A stretch of 64,000 nt of DNA from JBCBKU01 sp965267475. GTDB lineage: Bacteria; Pseudomonadota; Alphaproteobacteria; Rhodobacterales; Rhodobacteraceae. Where the stretch lies: assembly GCA_965267475.1 (NCBI GenBank), contig OZ254079.1, positions 1,984,001 through 2,048,000 of the forward strand. Reading direction: 5' to 3'. Every line of letters begins with the position of its first letter. The stretch's first letter is position 1. The notes beneath the pieces were generated by a model. That model was not told the origin of the DNA. It was given only the letters and a program-made list of their open reading frames with translations, and ran no database searches. Positions 26,201 to 34,560 of this stretch are shown in pieces. A program made the translations under genes and the position numbers.

Positions 26201-26320
26201 GAATGCCGGGTCTTCCAGCCGTCCGAGTGTCAGAAACCCCCAGATCCCGCCGAAAATACAGCCAAGAACGATCAGCCAGGTGATCAGGGGGCGGTCGATG
26301 GAGGCGCGGGCAACAGACAT
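23258..26320 (-). CDS. RND family efflux transporter permease
   Basis: About 1020 residues from the ATG at 26320; an in-frame GTG at 26326 overlaps the adaptor stop by one base. Twelve transmembrane helices with two large periplasmic loops are expected: TM1 WLIVLGCIFGGIWGFLTLG, the RND motif GALIIAMGMLVDNAIVVAEG (with the Asp-Asn of the proton relay) and a second cluster LSGMLIKNGIVLVEEIDL. It belongs to the HAE-1-like/AcrB superfamily and would expel drugs, metals or organics with the adaptor encoded upstream. No outer-membrane factor is in the window. Confidence 0.92.
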   Translation of the reverse strand: MSVARASIDRPLITWLIVLGCIFGGIWGFLTLGRLEDPAFTIKQAVVITQYPGASAEQVATEVSEPLESAIQQLAEVDIISSINQPGRSIIDVQIRDTFSGDELPQIWDKLRARVNSAAPTLPDGAQSPRVDDQFGDVFGLYYAVTAEGLSSAEIHQLATFVRREILAVDGVADVVVTGLPEETIFVDVDPGLSTTQNVSPLAFLNAISTANSVTNAGTVTHGTAETIIEYPEGSDSVSDIAGLTVGVGGEVLNLIDISEVTRGLTDTPPVLIRFDGTPAFAIGVAGQQNENIVEVGYRVTEKFAALERDIPLGVQLHPIYEQHLVVEEASNAFLVNLSMSVGIVVLVLALFMGWRAAIVVGGTLLLTVVGTLFFMAIFSIEMERISLGALIIAMGMLVDNAIVVAEGMQIAMRGGRSSRDAATDVAKRTQIPLLGATVIGIMAFAGIGLSPDSTGEFMFSLFAVIGMSLLLSWLLAITVTPLLAHYLFRTSEGGEGDPYGGVLFRAYGGLLHLALRTRWLVLVLLIGVTFVCYAGFGQIKQQFFPNSNTPLFFVHYKLPQGTTIQRTAEDLAVMEAWLRDRPEVVSVTSFAGQGADRFMLTYQGQRPNPSYGHLIIRTETIDQIPALRADLDEFGRGNFPGGEFRTERLVFGPGGGAPIEIRFSGADPSVLRQLASEAAATMAGATENVRDIRTNWREQELALRPEYAEERAQAAGVSRDDVANTLLFATQGIRGGTYREGDRQIPIVIRISETSGATLMDTVVFSETANDYVPLEQVIDGLNVRVENTLVMRRDRLPTITVQADIPADLTAATVHSEIRSTIEAMTLPLGYSMEWGGEFENSSNANESLGRQLPVSLLIMVLISVVLFNALRQPLIIWLLVPMSVNGVVIGLLGTGLPFTFTALLGLLSLSGMLIKNGIVLVEEIDLVRKEGLPLNDAIVKACVSRLRPVVLAAGTTILGMAPLLSDAFFVSMAVTIMGGLAFASILTLIAAPVLYRLFFRDRAPAQNPEAAAEALAA

Positions 26321-26325
26321 CGGCA

Positions 26326-27375
26326 CTATTCCGAAAAGCCGCGGAAGCGTCGGACAGTTTGCCCATCGCTAAGCGACTGGGCGCCGGAGACGACGATTTC
26401 AGTGCCTGCGGCCATCGTGGTCTCTGCCAGAAACTCTCCATCCGCGCCAGCTTCGAGCGCAACAGGCTGTCGCCGCACCGTTCCGGTGTCGCCATCACCA
26501 GGTTCGAACAGCATCAGACTGGTCTCGCCCGTGTCCGAGATCACAACGGCGGACGCAGGAATGACCGCGCGCACCTCGTCGGTGGTGAGTTCAGCCACCA
26601 CGGTGATCGAACTGCCCGGCAGCACACCGGGTCCCGGATCTTCCAGCATGGCGAGCGTTATCTTGAAGGTTTGACCGATCTGGCTGGCCTCGGCACGGAA
26701 CTCACGCAGTTCCAAAGGTATCCGCCGATCGGAGTTGTTGAACGTGCCGTAGATCACAAGGTCGGGGTCTTCGCCCGCGCGGCGAAACAGGACCTCGGGC
26801 ACGTCGATCTCGACCCGCCATTCGCTGATATCATGCAGCCGCAAGACCGGCGTTCCGGCTTGCACTGTCGTAAAGTTGGCGATGTTCCTTGTTGCGACAA
26901 GGCCATCAAAGGGCGCGCGCAAGGTTGCATTTTCAAGGGAATATTCCGCTTCGCGCACCGAAATCTCTGCCAAATCTGCCGCCGAACGGGCGTCATCAAT
27001 CGTGGCTTGGCTGACTGTATTCGAAGACAGGTTTTCCATCCGGCCCAGGGCCCGGTCGGCTTGTTCTTTCTGAACTACAGCTTGGTCCAACCGCCGTTGA
27101 AACGGCTCCAGATCCAATTCGGCGATCAGCGCGCCGGCCGCCACAGGCGCGCCTTCGAGGACTGGAAACTGACGGAGTTGGCCAGAGACCTGGAATGCCA
27201 GATCCACGGTCTGGCGGGCAACAACCGTCCCGAAAAACTGGCGCCGCAGGATGCCGGTGCCGTCTTCAAGCATCAAAAGCTTGACCAGTCGCGGTGGGGC
27301 TTCGGTGTCCTGAGCCTGAAGGGGATTGGCGCAGAGTGACGCCAACAGAATGAGCCCGGTCAGTAAGTGCCGCAT
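26326..27375 (-). CDS. RND efflux periplasmic adaptor subunit (HlyD/MFP family)
   Basis: About 349 residues from the ATG at 27375, chosen because a signal peptide (MRHLLTGLILLASLCANPLQA) starts there and GGGGG precedes it. The protein has the adaptor pattern: a first lipoyl half VARQTVDLAFQVSGQLRQFPV, a helical hairpin (QRRLDQAVVQKEQADRALGRM to LAEISVREAEYSLENATLRAPFDG), a second lipoyl half and a C-terminal beta barrel with PGSSITVVAEL. It joins the inner-membrane permease to an outer-membrane channel. Coupled with the permease gene by overlap. Confidence 0.9.
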   Translation of the reverse strand: MRHLLTGLILLASLCANPLQAQDTEAPPRLVKLLMLEDGTGILRRQFFGTVVARQTVDLAFQVSGQLRQFPVLEGAPVAAGALIAELDLEPFQRRLDQAVVQKEQADRALGRMENLSSNTVSQATIDDARSAADLAEISVREAEYSLENATLRAPFDGLVATRNIANFTTVQAGTPVLRLHDISEWRVEIDVPEVLFRRAGEDPDLVIYGTFNNSDRRIPLELREFRAEASQIGQTFKITLAMLEDPGPGVLPGSSITVVAELTTDEVRAVIPASAVVISDTGETSLMLFEPGDGDTGTVRRQPVALEAGADGEFLAETTMAAGTEIVVSGAQSLSDGQTVRRFRGFSE

Positions 27376-27601
27376 GGTGCCCCCGATTCCTTGTGTCTGC
27401 GACCAGCATATAACCAACGTCCCGGCGGGGCGTAAGAATTCATGAACCGGAAACTGCCGATTTCGCCGAGGTCAGCCATCCTGTTTCCAGATCCCTGCGT
27501 CGCCGCCCGAAATTTCCGCATATGATCTATGCATGGCCCGACCTTGTGCCGCCTAGAATCGGGCGATATCTGATTGGGGCGACAAGCACAGGATCGATGG
27601 C

Positions 27602-29380
27602 GTGACGACGGAAGAAGAGCGCGAAAAGTCAAAGAAAGTTGGCGCCCTGGCGTATCTTTGGCCCTTTGTGCGACCTTACAGGCCGATGCTTTGGGCCGCC
27701 ATCGCGGCCCTTGTTTTAACCGCTCTCTTATCGCTGGCCCTGCCATTGGCCGTGCGCCGCGTGGTGGATGGGTTTGAACGGTCGATCAACGCGCTTCTTG
27801 ATAGCTATTTCGTTGCGGCCTTGTGCATTGCGATCCTTTTGGCCATTGGAACGGGCCTTCGGTATTACCTTGTGACACGCCTGGGCGAGCGTGTGGTGGC
27901 CGATATCCGAAAATCCGTTTTCGACCGGATGATCGGGATGAGCCCGGCCTTCTTTGAACGCATCATGACAGGCGAGGTTCTGTCGCGGATCACAACGGAT
28001 ACGACGCTGGTTCTCTCGGTGATCGGGTCGTCCATCTCGATCGCCATGCGCAATGTGCTTGTCCTGATCGGCGGCCTGATCATGCTGTTTGTGACATCGC
28101 CGAAGCTGGCGGGTCTGGTCTTGCTGATCGTGCCAGCGATCATTATCCCGATCGTCCTGTTGGGGCGGCGTCTCAGGGTTCTGAGCCGAGAAAACCAGGA
28201 CTGGATCGCCGCCAGTTCAGGCAATGCTTCCGAAGCGCTTCTGTCCGCACAGACGGTGCAGGCCTTTACCCATGAACGCGCAAGCCGGACCGAGTTCGCC
28301 CGGGTGACTGAAAAATCTTTCGACGCCGCCAAGACGCGGATCCTTGTCCGCGCGCTGATGACGGTGATCGTGATCAGTCTGGTCTTTACGGGCGTGGTCG
28401 GTGTTCTTTGGATCGGGGCGCGGGATGTCCGGGCCGAGATCATGACGGTGGGCGAACTTGTGCAGTTCGTGATCTACGCCATCATGGTTGCCGGCGGTGT
28501 GGGCGCGCTTTCGGAGATCTGGGGTGAACTTCAACGGGCCGCCGGGGCGACGGAGCGGCTGGTGGAGCTTTTGCAAGCGGAGGATAGCGTCCAGGATCAG
28601 GTGCCTGCCTCGTTGAAGCCACCACGCCTGAAGGGTGAGATTGCATTCGACGACGTGACCTTCCGCTATCCCGCGCGGCCCGAGGTCGCAGCATTAGACG
28701 GCGTCAGCTTCCGGGTGCGGGAAGGCGAAACAGTGGCGCTGGTCGGCCCCTCAGGTGCGGGAAAATCGACGATCATTCAGTTGATCCTGCGTTTTTTTGA
28801 TCCGACATCGGGTCGCATTCTTCTGGACCGCCAGGATATTGCGGGGCAGGCGCGGACGGATTTCCGGCGCTCGATCGCCTTGGTGCCGCAGGATCCGGTC
28901 ATCTTTGCGGCCTCGGCGCGCGAAAACATTCGCTTCGGGCGGCCGGAAGCCAGCGATGCCGAGGTCGAAGCCGCCGCCAAGGCTGCGGCCGCGCACGCGT
29001 TTTTGGCAGCATTGCCGGAAGGCTACGACACCTATGTCGGTGAACGCGGTGTCATGCTGTCCGGCGGACAGAAACAGCGGATCGCCATCGCGCGCGCCAT
29101 TTTGCGAGATGCGCCAATTCTGCTTCTGGACGAAGCGACGTCGGCCCTGGATGCAGAAAGCGAGCGCGCCGTCCAAGATGCCGTTGACCGATTGTCGACC
29201 GACCGCACAACGCTGATCGTGGCGCACCGCCTGGCGACGGTGAAAATGGCCGACCGCATCCTGGTGTTCGATCAGGGCCGGATCGTCGCAGAGGGCACCC
29301 ATGACAGTCTTGTGGCCGAAGGCGGGCTCTACGCGCGTCTGGCCCGGCTTCAGTTCACAGAAGGCCTTGCCGCCGAGTAA
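27602..29380 (+). CDS. ABC transporter, fused permease and ATP-binding domains
   Basis: A 592-residue half-size exporter (GTG start). Residues 15-325 contain six transmembrane helices (for example PMLWAAIAALVLTALLSLAL); the nucleotide-binding domain from about 345 has Walker A GPSGAGKST, Q-loop LVPQDPV, signature LSGGQKQR, Walker B ILLLDEATSALD and the switch His in IVAHRL. It resembles MsbA/ABCB-type lipid or drug exporters and is expected to act as a homodimer in the inner membrane. The cargo is unknown. It is transcribed divergently from the RND pair. Confidence 0.92.
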   Translation: MTTEEEREKSKKVGALAYLWPFVRPYRPMLWAAIAALVLTALLSLALPLAVRRVVDGFERSINALLDSYFVAALCIAILLAIGTGLRYYLVTRLGERVVADIRKSVFDRMIGMSPAFFERIMTGEVLSRITTDTTLVLSVIGSSISIAMRNVLVLIGGLIMLFVTSPKLAGLVLLIVPAIIIPIVLLGRRLRVLSRENQDWIAASSGNASEALLSAQTVQAFTHERASRTEFARVTEKSFDAAKTRILVRALMTVIVISLVFTGVVGVLWIGARDVRAEIMTVGELVQFVIYAIMVAGGVGALSEIWGELQRAAGATERLVELLQAEDSVQDQVPASLKPPRLKGEIAFDDVTFRYPARPEVAALDGVSFRVREGETVALVGPSGAGKSTIIQLILRFFDPTSGRILLDRQDIAGQARTDFRRSIALVPQDPVIFAASARENIRFGRPEASDAEVEAAAKAAAAHAFLAALPEGYDTYVGERGVMLSGGQKQRIAIARAILRDAPILLLDEATSALDAESERAVQDAVDRLSTDRTTLIVAHRLATVKMADRILVFDQGRIVAEGTHDSLVAEGGLYARLARLQFTEGLAAE

Positions 29381-29561
29381 GCCCAATCTGATTGAGCGCC
29401 TGCGGCGCGTTCCTTCCGGCACTTCGTGCGATTTGCGTTGCACACGCCCCGGGCGGCGCACGCAACGTCATGGACGGTGCGACTTGAATGCAAAGGCGTT
29501 CGGGCGCATCTTCTGGCGTTAACAGAACGGGCCGCAGAGGCCCTGTGGGAGGAGAGCTGGA

Positions 29562-31457
29562 ATGGTCCCATTTGGGTCGAACGCGGATGCACGTGCGATC
29601 GAGGCCGAAATGTCCTGGGAAGACCGCGACGTGCCGGTCACCCTTTTTGGGGCACTGACACGCACTCGTGATCTTTATCCGACCGGGAAGGCCGTGTCGT
29701 ATCAGATCCAGTCGGGCCCCAAGGATCCGGCCGAGACGCTTAGTTGGGATGATCTGCATGGCAAGGTCACTCAGACGGCGAACTTGTTCCGCTCGCTCGG
29801 GATCGGTGAGACAGACGTCGTCGCCTATCTTCTACCGAACGCCCATGAAACGGTCTGGACGCTTCTTGGCGGGACGGTTGCGGGCATCGCCAATCCCATC
29901 AACCCGCTTCTGGAAGCCGAACAGATCTCGGCGATCCTGCGCGAGACCGGCGCCAAGGTTCTTGTCACGCTCAGGAGTTTTCCCAAGACCGATGTGGCGC
30001 AGAAAGCGGCCGAGGCCGTTGCAACAGCGCCGAACATCGAGACGGTGCTGGAAATAGATCTTCTGAGATATCTGAGCCCGCCCAAGTCCTGGATCGTGCC
30101 GCTGATCCGGCCAAAGACGTCCGTTTCGCATCACGCGAAGGTCCTGAACTTCAACGACGAGGTGGCGAAACAGCCGAAGACGCTTGCTTTCGAAGATCCG
30201 CAGGTGGACCGGGTCGCGGCGTACTTTCACACCGGCGGCACGACCGGCATGCCGAAGATCGCGCAGCACAAGTATTCCGGCATGATCTATAACGGCTGGA
30301 TCGGGGACACGCTTCTGTTTGGGCCGGAAGATAACATCATGTGTCCCTTGCCCCTGTTCCATGTGTTTGCCTGCCATGTGATCCTGATGGCAGCGCTGAT
30401 TTCCGGCGCGCACGTGGTTTTCCCAACGCCTGCGGGCTACCGCGGAGACGGGGTTTTCGACAATTTCTGGAAGTTGATCGAACGCTGGAAAATCTCATTC
30501 ATCATCACGGTGCCCACGGCCCTGTCGGCCCTGATGCAGCGCCCTGTGAACGCCGATATTTCAAGCGTCCAGAAGGCGTTTTCCGGATCATCGCCCTTGC
30601 CTGTCGAACTGTTCAACCGCTTTGAGAAAGCCACGGGCGTCGCGGTAATCGAAGGCTATGGCCTGACCGAGGCCACATGCCTTGTGGCCTGCAACCCGAT
30701 CACCGGTGACAAGAAGATCGGCTCGGTTGGCATTCCGTTCCCCTATACGGATGTGCGGATTCTCACACACGCCGATGATGGGCGGGTCGTGGAAAGCGGC
30801 GTTGATGAGGTTGGCGAGATCTGTATCGCCAATCCAGGCGTCTTCGCGGGCTCGACCTATACGGAATCTGATAAGAATTTGAACCTTTTCCACGACGATG
30901 TTTACCTCAGAACGGGCGATTTGGGCCGTCTGGACGCCGATGGCTATCTTTGGATCACCGGGCGCGCCAAGGACCTGATCATCCGGGGCGGGCACAATAT
31001 CGACCCCGCCGAGATCGAAGAGGCGCTGGCTGGGCATCCTGCCGTGGCCATGGCGGGGGCGATTGGGCAGCCCGATGCGCATTCGGGTGAGATGCCGTGC
31101 GTCTATGTGGAATTGGTTGCTGGTGCCTCAGCCTCGGAAACCGATTTGATGGCCCATACCGAGACCCATGTTCATGAGCGTGCGGCGCGCCCCAAGTACC
31201 TGGAAATCATGGAAGAATTGCCGAAAACGGCGGTTGGCAAGGTCTTCAAGCCCGATCTCCGCCGCAAGGCCATCACGCGGATCTATGACGATGCTTTGTC
31301 CAAGGCCGGATCGAAGGCGCGCGTGTCCGAAGTCATCGAAGACAAGAAACGTGGTCTTGTGGCCCGGATCGCCAGAAATGGCGAAAACGACGATGAAACG
31401 GTGGCCCATGTCCTGGGTGAATACACCCGTCCCTGGGAATGGGTTAACGATTCGTAA
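29562..31457 (+). CDS. Acyl-CoA synthetase (AMP-forming)
   Basis: A 631-residue ANL-superfamily ligase (ATG with GGAGGAG 8 bases upstream). Motifs: P-loop-like YFHTGGTTGMPKIA (about 224-237), GYGLTEATCLV, the ATP/ribose motif YLRTGDLGRLDADGYLWITGRAKDLI, and the C-terminal catalytic Lys region PKTAVGKVFKPDLR. It activates a carboxylic acid through an acyl-adenylate to an acyl-CoA. Length and the extended N terminus fit medium/long-chain or aromatic acid ligases; the substrate is not clear. Preceded by a 181-base gap with no gene. Confidence 0.9.
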   Translation: MVPFGSNADARAIEAEMSWEDRDVPVTLFGALTRTRDLYPTGKAVSYQIQSGPKDPAETLSWDDLHGKVTQTANLFRSLGIGETDVVAYLLPNAHETVWTLLGGTVAGIANPINPLLEAEQISAILRETGAKVLVTLRSFPKTDVAQKAAEAVATAPNIETVLEIDLLRYLSPPKSWIVPLIRPKTSVSHHAKVLNFNDEVAKQPKTLAFEDPQVDRVAAYFHTGGTTGMPKIAQHKYSGMIYNGWIGDTLLFGPEDNIMCPLPLFHVFACHVILMAALISGAHVVFPTPAGYRGDGVFDNFWKLIERWKISFIITVPTALSALMQRPVNADISSVQKAFSGSSPLPVELFNRFEKATGVAVIEGYGLTEATCLVACNPITGDKKIGSVGIPFPYTDVRILTHADDGRVVESGVDEVGEICIANPGVFAGSTYTESDKNLNLFHDDVYLRTGDLGRLDADGYLWITGRAKDLIIRGGHNIDPAEIEEALAGHPAVAMAGAIGQPDAHSGEMPCVYVELVAGASASETDLMAHTETHVHERAARPKYLEIMEELPKTAVGKVFKPDLRRKAITRIYDDALSKAGSKARVSEVIEDKKRGLVARIARNGENDDETVAHVLGEYTRPWEWVNDS

Positions 31458-31559
31458 TCGGCGGAATCCCGCAGATCTGAGTCATTAAGACGCTTTGCCG
31501 TATTTATGCCGCAATGGACCGGTCTATTTTAGCCGTGGGGCAGGAACAGCAGGTGTCAA

Positions 31560-31769
31560 ATGCTATTGGGCTATCTAGCACTCAGCATGATCATTGCTTT
31601 GGTCGTCGCGGCCGCAGCGGTGTTGTCTGGCACGACGATTTTCATGGCGTTCGTCCTGTACGGTGCGACAGGCGCGCTTTGTGTCATGGCTTTTGCCGCT
31701 TTGGCTGCGTTCCGCAATCACGATCCGGTCAATGATCCGGTCTCGAAAGGTCTGACCCCGGCCGAGTAA
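31560..31769 (+). CDS. Small membrane protein
   Basis: A 69-residue protein with two hydrophobic helices: LLGYLALSMIIALVVAAAAV (about 2-22) and FMAFVLYGATGALCVMAFAA (about 28-48), and a polar tail ending PVSKGLTPAE. AGGTG lies a few bases before the ATG. Family not recognised. It stands alone between the acyl-CoA synthetase and the convergent dtd gene. Confidence 0.65.
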   Translation: MLLGYLALSMIIALVVAAAAVLSGTTIFMAFVLYGATGALCVMAFAALAAFRNHDPVNDPVSKGLTPAE

Positions 31770-31800
31770 GCAGGGTCGCTGATCCGCCAGAATGGCTGGA

Positions 31801-32244
31801 TCAGGTTTCGGTATCCATCCAGATTGTCACGGGCCCGTCGTTTGTCAGGCTCACGGCCATATCCGCGCCGAATTCACCTGTATGGGCGACAAGTCCCAGG
31901 CGCCGAAATTCATATGCAAACCTTAGGTACAACCGCTTGCCATCATAAGGCGCCGCCGCGGTCGAGAACCCGGGCCTGTTGCCACGCGATGTGTCCGCTG
32001 CCAGTGTAAACTGGCTGACAACCAGAACCGCGCCCTCAACATCGGCCACCGAGCGGTTCATGCGGCCGTCGTCGTCGCGAAAGATGCGAAGCTTGGCGAT
32101 CTTATGGGCCAGCTTGACTGACGCGTCTTCGGTGTCGCCTTCCATGGCACAAACAAGGATCAGAAGGCCGGGACCGATTGCGGACAGCTGGGTTCCGTCT
32201 ACGGAAACGCTGGCGTCGATGACACGCTGGATCAATGCCCGCAT
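31801..32244 (-). CDS. dtd: D-aminoacyl-tRNA deacylase
   Basis: A 147-residue protein from the ATG at 32244, four bases after the zinc-ribbon gene stop. The DTD signature SQFTLAADTSRGNRPGF is present, as is the C-terminal cross-subunit motif NDGPVTIWMDT. It removes D-amino acids wrongly attached to tRNA (and glycine from tRNA-Ala) in the cytoplasm. Length matches the usual 145-150 residues. The weak ribosome site suggests coupling to the gene upstream. Confidence 0.95.
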   Translation of the reverse strand: MRALIQRVIDASVSVDGTQLSAIGPGLLILVCAMEGDTEDASVKLAHKIAKLRIFRDDDGRMNRSVADVEGAVLVVSQFTLAADTSRGNRPGFSTAAAPYDGKRLYLRFAYEFRRLGLVAHTGEFGADMAVSLTNDGPVTIWMDTET

Positions 32245-32248
32245 GGGC

Positions 32249-33367
32249 TCAGACACCGCCCTGGGTGTTCTGCAAGGCGATGAAGTAGCCGACACAGGCG
32301 GCGAGAATTGCCACGGCCAAGGCGGTCAAAGCGATCTTCCAGACCGACCAGGGTCGCTCGCCCTGCACACGGCCTGTCCGACCGTTCACAACAAACCGGT
32401 ACGTCTTTCCACGGAACTTATATGCTGCCATCCAGACCGGCAGCAGCACATGCTTGAAGGTCACATCCGAAACCTGGGTTCGAATGTCATGGATACGCTG
32501 GCGGTCGCCGCCGATGTCGAACCGGACGTCCCGCGCGATCACGCGGTCCATATGCGTCCGCGCCTGGCCATAGCCGTCTTCCAGACTGACCTGATACCCC
32601 TCGGCCCGAAATCCGGCGAGGTATTCCGGCGAATAGGGTTCAAGGCTTTCCAGATCCCACGGCGGCAGCGCATCGGTAAAACGCTTGGGCAATGTGCGTG
32701 ACGCAAGGATCAAGACATCATCAAAGAACCGCGCGACCCGACCCGATTTCCGCGTCCAACGGATCTTCTGCACCCGCTCGGTCCGGGTTTCGCCATTGCG
32801 GCGCACCGTCCGGGACTCGTAATAGACCGTCCCACGTTCGCCTTTGTATTGCGACTTCGTGTCAGCGTCGAAGGTCCAGTAAGGGACGTAAATCCCCTGC
32901 ATCTTGCGACCCTTCCGGGCGTAGTCTGTAAGCCCGTTGGGCGCGAACCACAGGCCGCCCATCCAGTCCGTCATGGCCTTTCGCGCGGCCCGTTCACCAA
33001 GGTGAAAGGGCAAAACACCCGCTGGCTTGATATGCCGGTGCGTGCCGGTTCCCGTGACGACGGGCGTTGCGCAATAGGGGCAGTTTTTCGAGTGAACCTT
33101 TTCGTCGAATGTGATCTCGGCACTGCAATTGGGGCATTTCGAGACGCGGGTTTCCTCGATCTCGGCCTCTGGCAGCCGGGCCTCGACGGCAGCGCGAAAA
33201 TCCAGTTCGTTGATCGCGCCTTGCCACGGACCCTGTTCGCTCAGCGGTTCTTCATTGCCGCAATGGTCGCAGACCAGCTTGTCCTCGCCGGGCGCAAACC
33301 GAAGGTCTGACCCGCAGGTGTTGCAAGGAAACCGGTGTTCAACCTGAACTGTCTCTGGCGCGTTCAT
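32249..33367 (-). CDS. TFIIB-type zinc-ribbon membrane-anchored protein
   Basis: A 372-residue protein with four Cys pairs near the N terminus: CNTC, CDHC, CPNC and CPYC (15-100), giving two zinc ribbons. A long beta-rich middle with WTFDADTKSQYKGERGTVYYE follows. A single helix at the C terminus (WKIALTALAVAILAACVGYFI) would anchor it in the membrane with the ribbons inside the cell. Often annotated as a primosomal protein N'-like or zinc-ribbon protein; no helicase motifs are visible here. It is commonly found with TelA, XpaC and SPFH/GYF_2 genes, as in this locus. Confidence 0.85.
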   Translation of the reverse strand: MNAPETVQVEHRFPCNTCGSDLRFAPGEDKLVCDHCGNEEPLSEQGPWQGAINELDFRAAVEARLPEAEIEETRVSKCPNCSAEITFDEKVHSKNCPYCATPVVTGTGTHRHIKPAGVLPFHLGERAARKAMTDWMGGLWFAPNGLTDYARKGRKMQGIYVPYWTFDADTKSQYKGERGTVYYESRTVRRNGETRTERVQKIRWTRKSGRVARFFDDVLILASRTLPKRFTDALPPWDLESLEPYSPEYLAGFRAEGYQVSLEDGYGQARTHMDRVIARDVRFDIGGDRQRIHDIRTQVSDVTFKHVLLPVWMAAYKFRGKTYRFVVNGRTGRVQGERPWSVWKIALTALAVAILAACVGYFIALQNTQGGV

Positions 33368-33379
33368 GGCTCTGGTCCG

Positions 33380-33868
33380 TCAATCACCAGGCTTGATCAT
33401 CCGATTGAGCGTCCCGTCGCTCCAAAGGACCTCATGGCCAATTGCAATCACGGCATGGGCCATAACAACCAACATGAAGGCATTGCCCAGGATCTCGTGG
33501 ATGTCCCCGGCAGCTTCAATCCCGCCGTACCAGGTCACCGCGCCGCCCAGCGGGACCAGCACCATCAGAAGATAGATAAGCCGATGGCCCCATGTCGCCG
33601 CTGTGGCCACCAATGCGGGTGTCTCGGGCGCATGGTCCGGCGCTCCGCTGCGCCAGCGGACGATGATGCGGATCAGGACCAGGAGGAATACCGCCCCGCC
33701 CAGCCAGACATGGGGAGTGTTGCCGTCAACACCCGATGCGCCGGTCTCGATCCGGGTCCGCAGCGCCCGACCCATCCCATCGGACGTGAAGTAAGCCGCA
33801 AATATCAAAACTGCGACGATCCAGTGAATGCCGATCTGAAGCCCTGAATAGCCTGTGCGCGCTGACAT
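33380..33868 (-). CDS. Cytochrome b561-like protein
   Basis: A 162-residue integral membrane protein with four helices and His residues appropriate for haem b ligation: IGIHWIVAVLIF (helix 1), THVW-like PHVWLGGAVFLL (helix 2), WGHRLIYLLMVLVP (helix 3) and FMLVVMAHAVIAIGHEV (helix 4). Such di-haem proteins oxidise quinol or superoxide, or relay electrons. It lies 12 bases before the zinc-ribbon gene and 73 bases after another cytochrome b-type gene. Confidence 0.87.
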   Translation of the reverse strand: MSARTGYSGLQIGIHWIVAVLIFAAYFTSDGMGRALRTRIETGASGVDGNTPHVWLGGAVFLLVLIRIIVRWRSGAPDHAPETPALVATAATWGHRLIYLLMVLVPLGGAVTWYGGIEAAGDIHEILGNAFMLVVMAHAVIAIGHEVLWSDGTLNRMIKPGD

Positions 33869-33941
33869 GATCGCCCCCCGGGATTGGTTCTCGGGCTGAA
33901 GGTACCTCAGCCGAACCCGCCTTGCATCCCGAGATTTCGGG

Positions 33942-34514
33942 TCAGAGGAATTTGTGCAGCGCCCGTGGCACCATGATCCGAAGCGCGTTGTCCTTCAGAC
34001 GGACGTGGCGCCAGGTGTGAAAACCCGCATGGATCAGAACCAGCGCGGCGAGGCCATAGAACTGATAAGTATGTGCCCAGCCGATCCAGTCATGCGCCAA
34101 GGGCATGTTCAGCGGGCGGGCGATCGGGATGATCCCGCCCGCCATCATCTGAAACGATGCGGTCAGACCAAGAAGGAAGCCGCCCAAGGCCACTAGGAAC
34201 AGGCCCCAGACCAGGCTGTGGTGCATAGTCCGGTGCAAGAGCCGCGCCCAGGGCGGCAATTTCGGACCTGGACGGCTCAAAAGACCTTTCCGCAGGTAGA
34301 ACGCCGTCCAAGCGAGCGCGAAGGTCACGAAGATAAGCCCCATGGTCGAATGGAATTGGAAGACGCGTGGTCCCATCCGCCGAAGCGCGTCGGGGTCGGC
34401 GAAAAGAAACCAGATGAAGAAGGGGATGATCCCCCAATGCAGCCATTTCAGAACCACCCGCTTGGTTGGCAAGCGGGCCGTTAAGGCGTCACGCAGGTGG
34501 GCTACCTGTTCCAT
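33942..34514 (-). CDS. Cytochrome b/b6-domain membrane protein
   Basis: A 190-residue protein with four hydrophobic helices and likely haem His ligands in LKWLHWGIIPFFIW, QFHSTMGLIFVTFAL, LLHRTMHHSLVWGLFL and LVLIHAGFHTWRH. This is the pattern of a b-type cytochrome related to the b561/NrfD-like group, distinct from its smaller neighbour downstream. It is 46 bases after the SPFH gene in the same direction, so it is probably part of the same transcript. Confidence 0.83.
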   Translation of the reverse strand: MEQVAHLRDALTARLPTKRVVLKWLHWGIIPFFIWFLFADPDALRRMGPRVFQFHSTMGLIFVTFALAWTAFYLRKGLLSRPGPKLPPWARLLHRTMHHSLVWGLFLVALGGFLLGLTASFQMMAGGIIPIARPLNMPLAHDWIGWAHTYQFYGLAALVLIHAGFHTWRHVRLKDNALRIMVPRALHKFL

Positions 34515-34560
34515 ACCCGTATAGACGTAGGCCGTGACAAAGAAGTTTCAGCGGTCTTTT

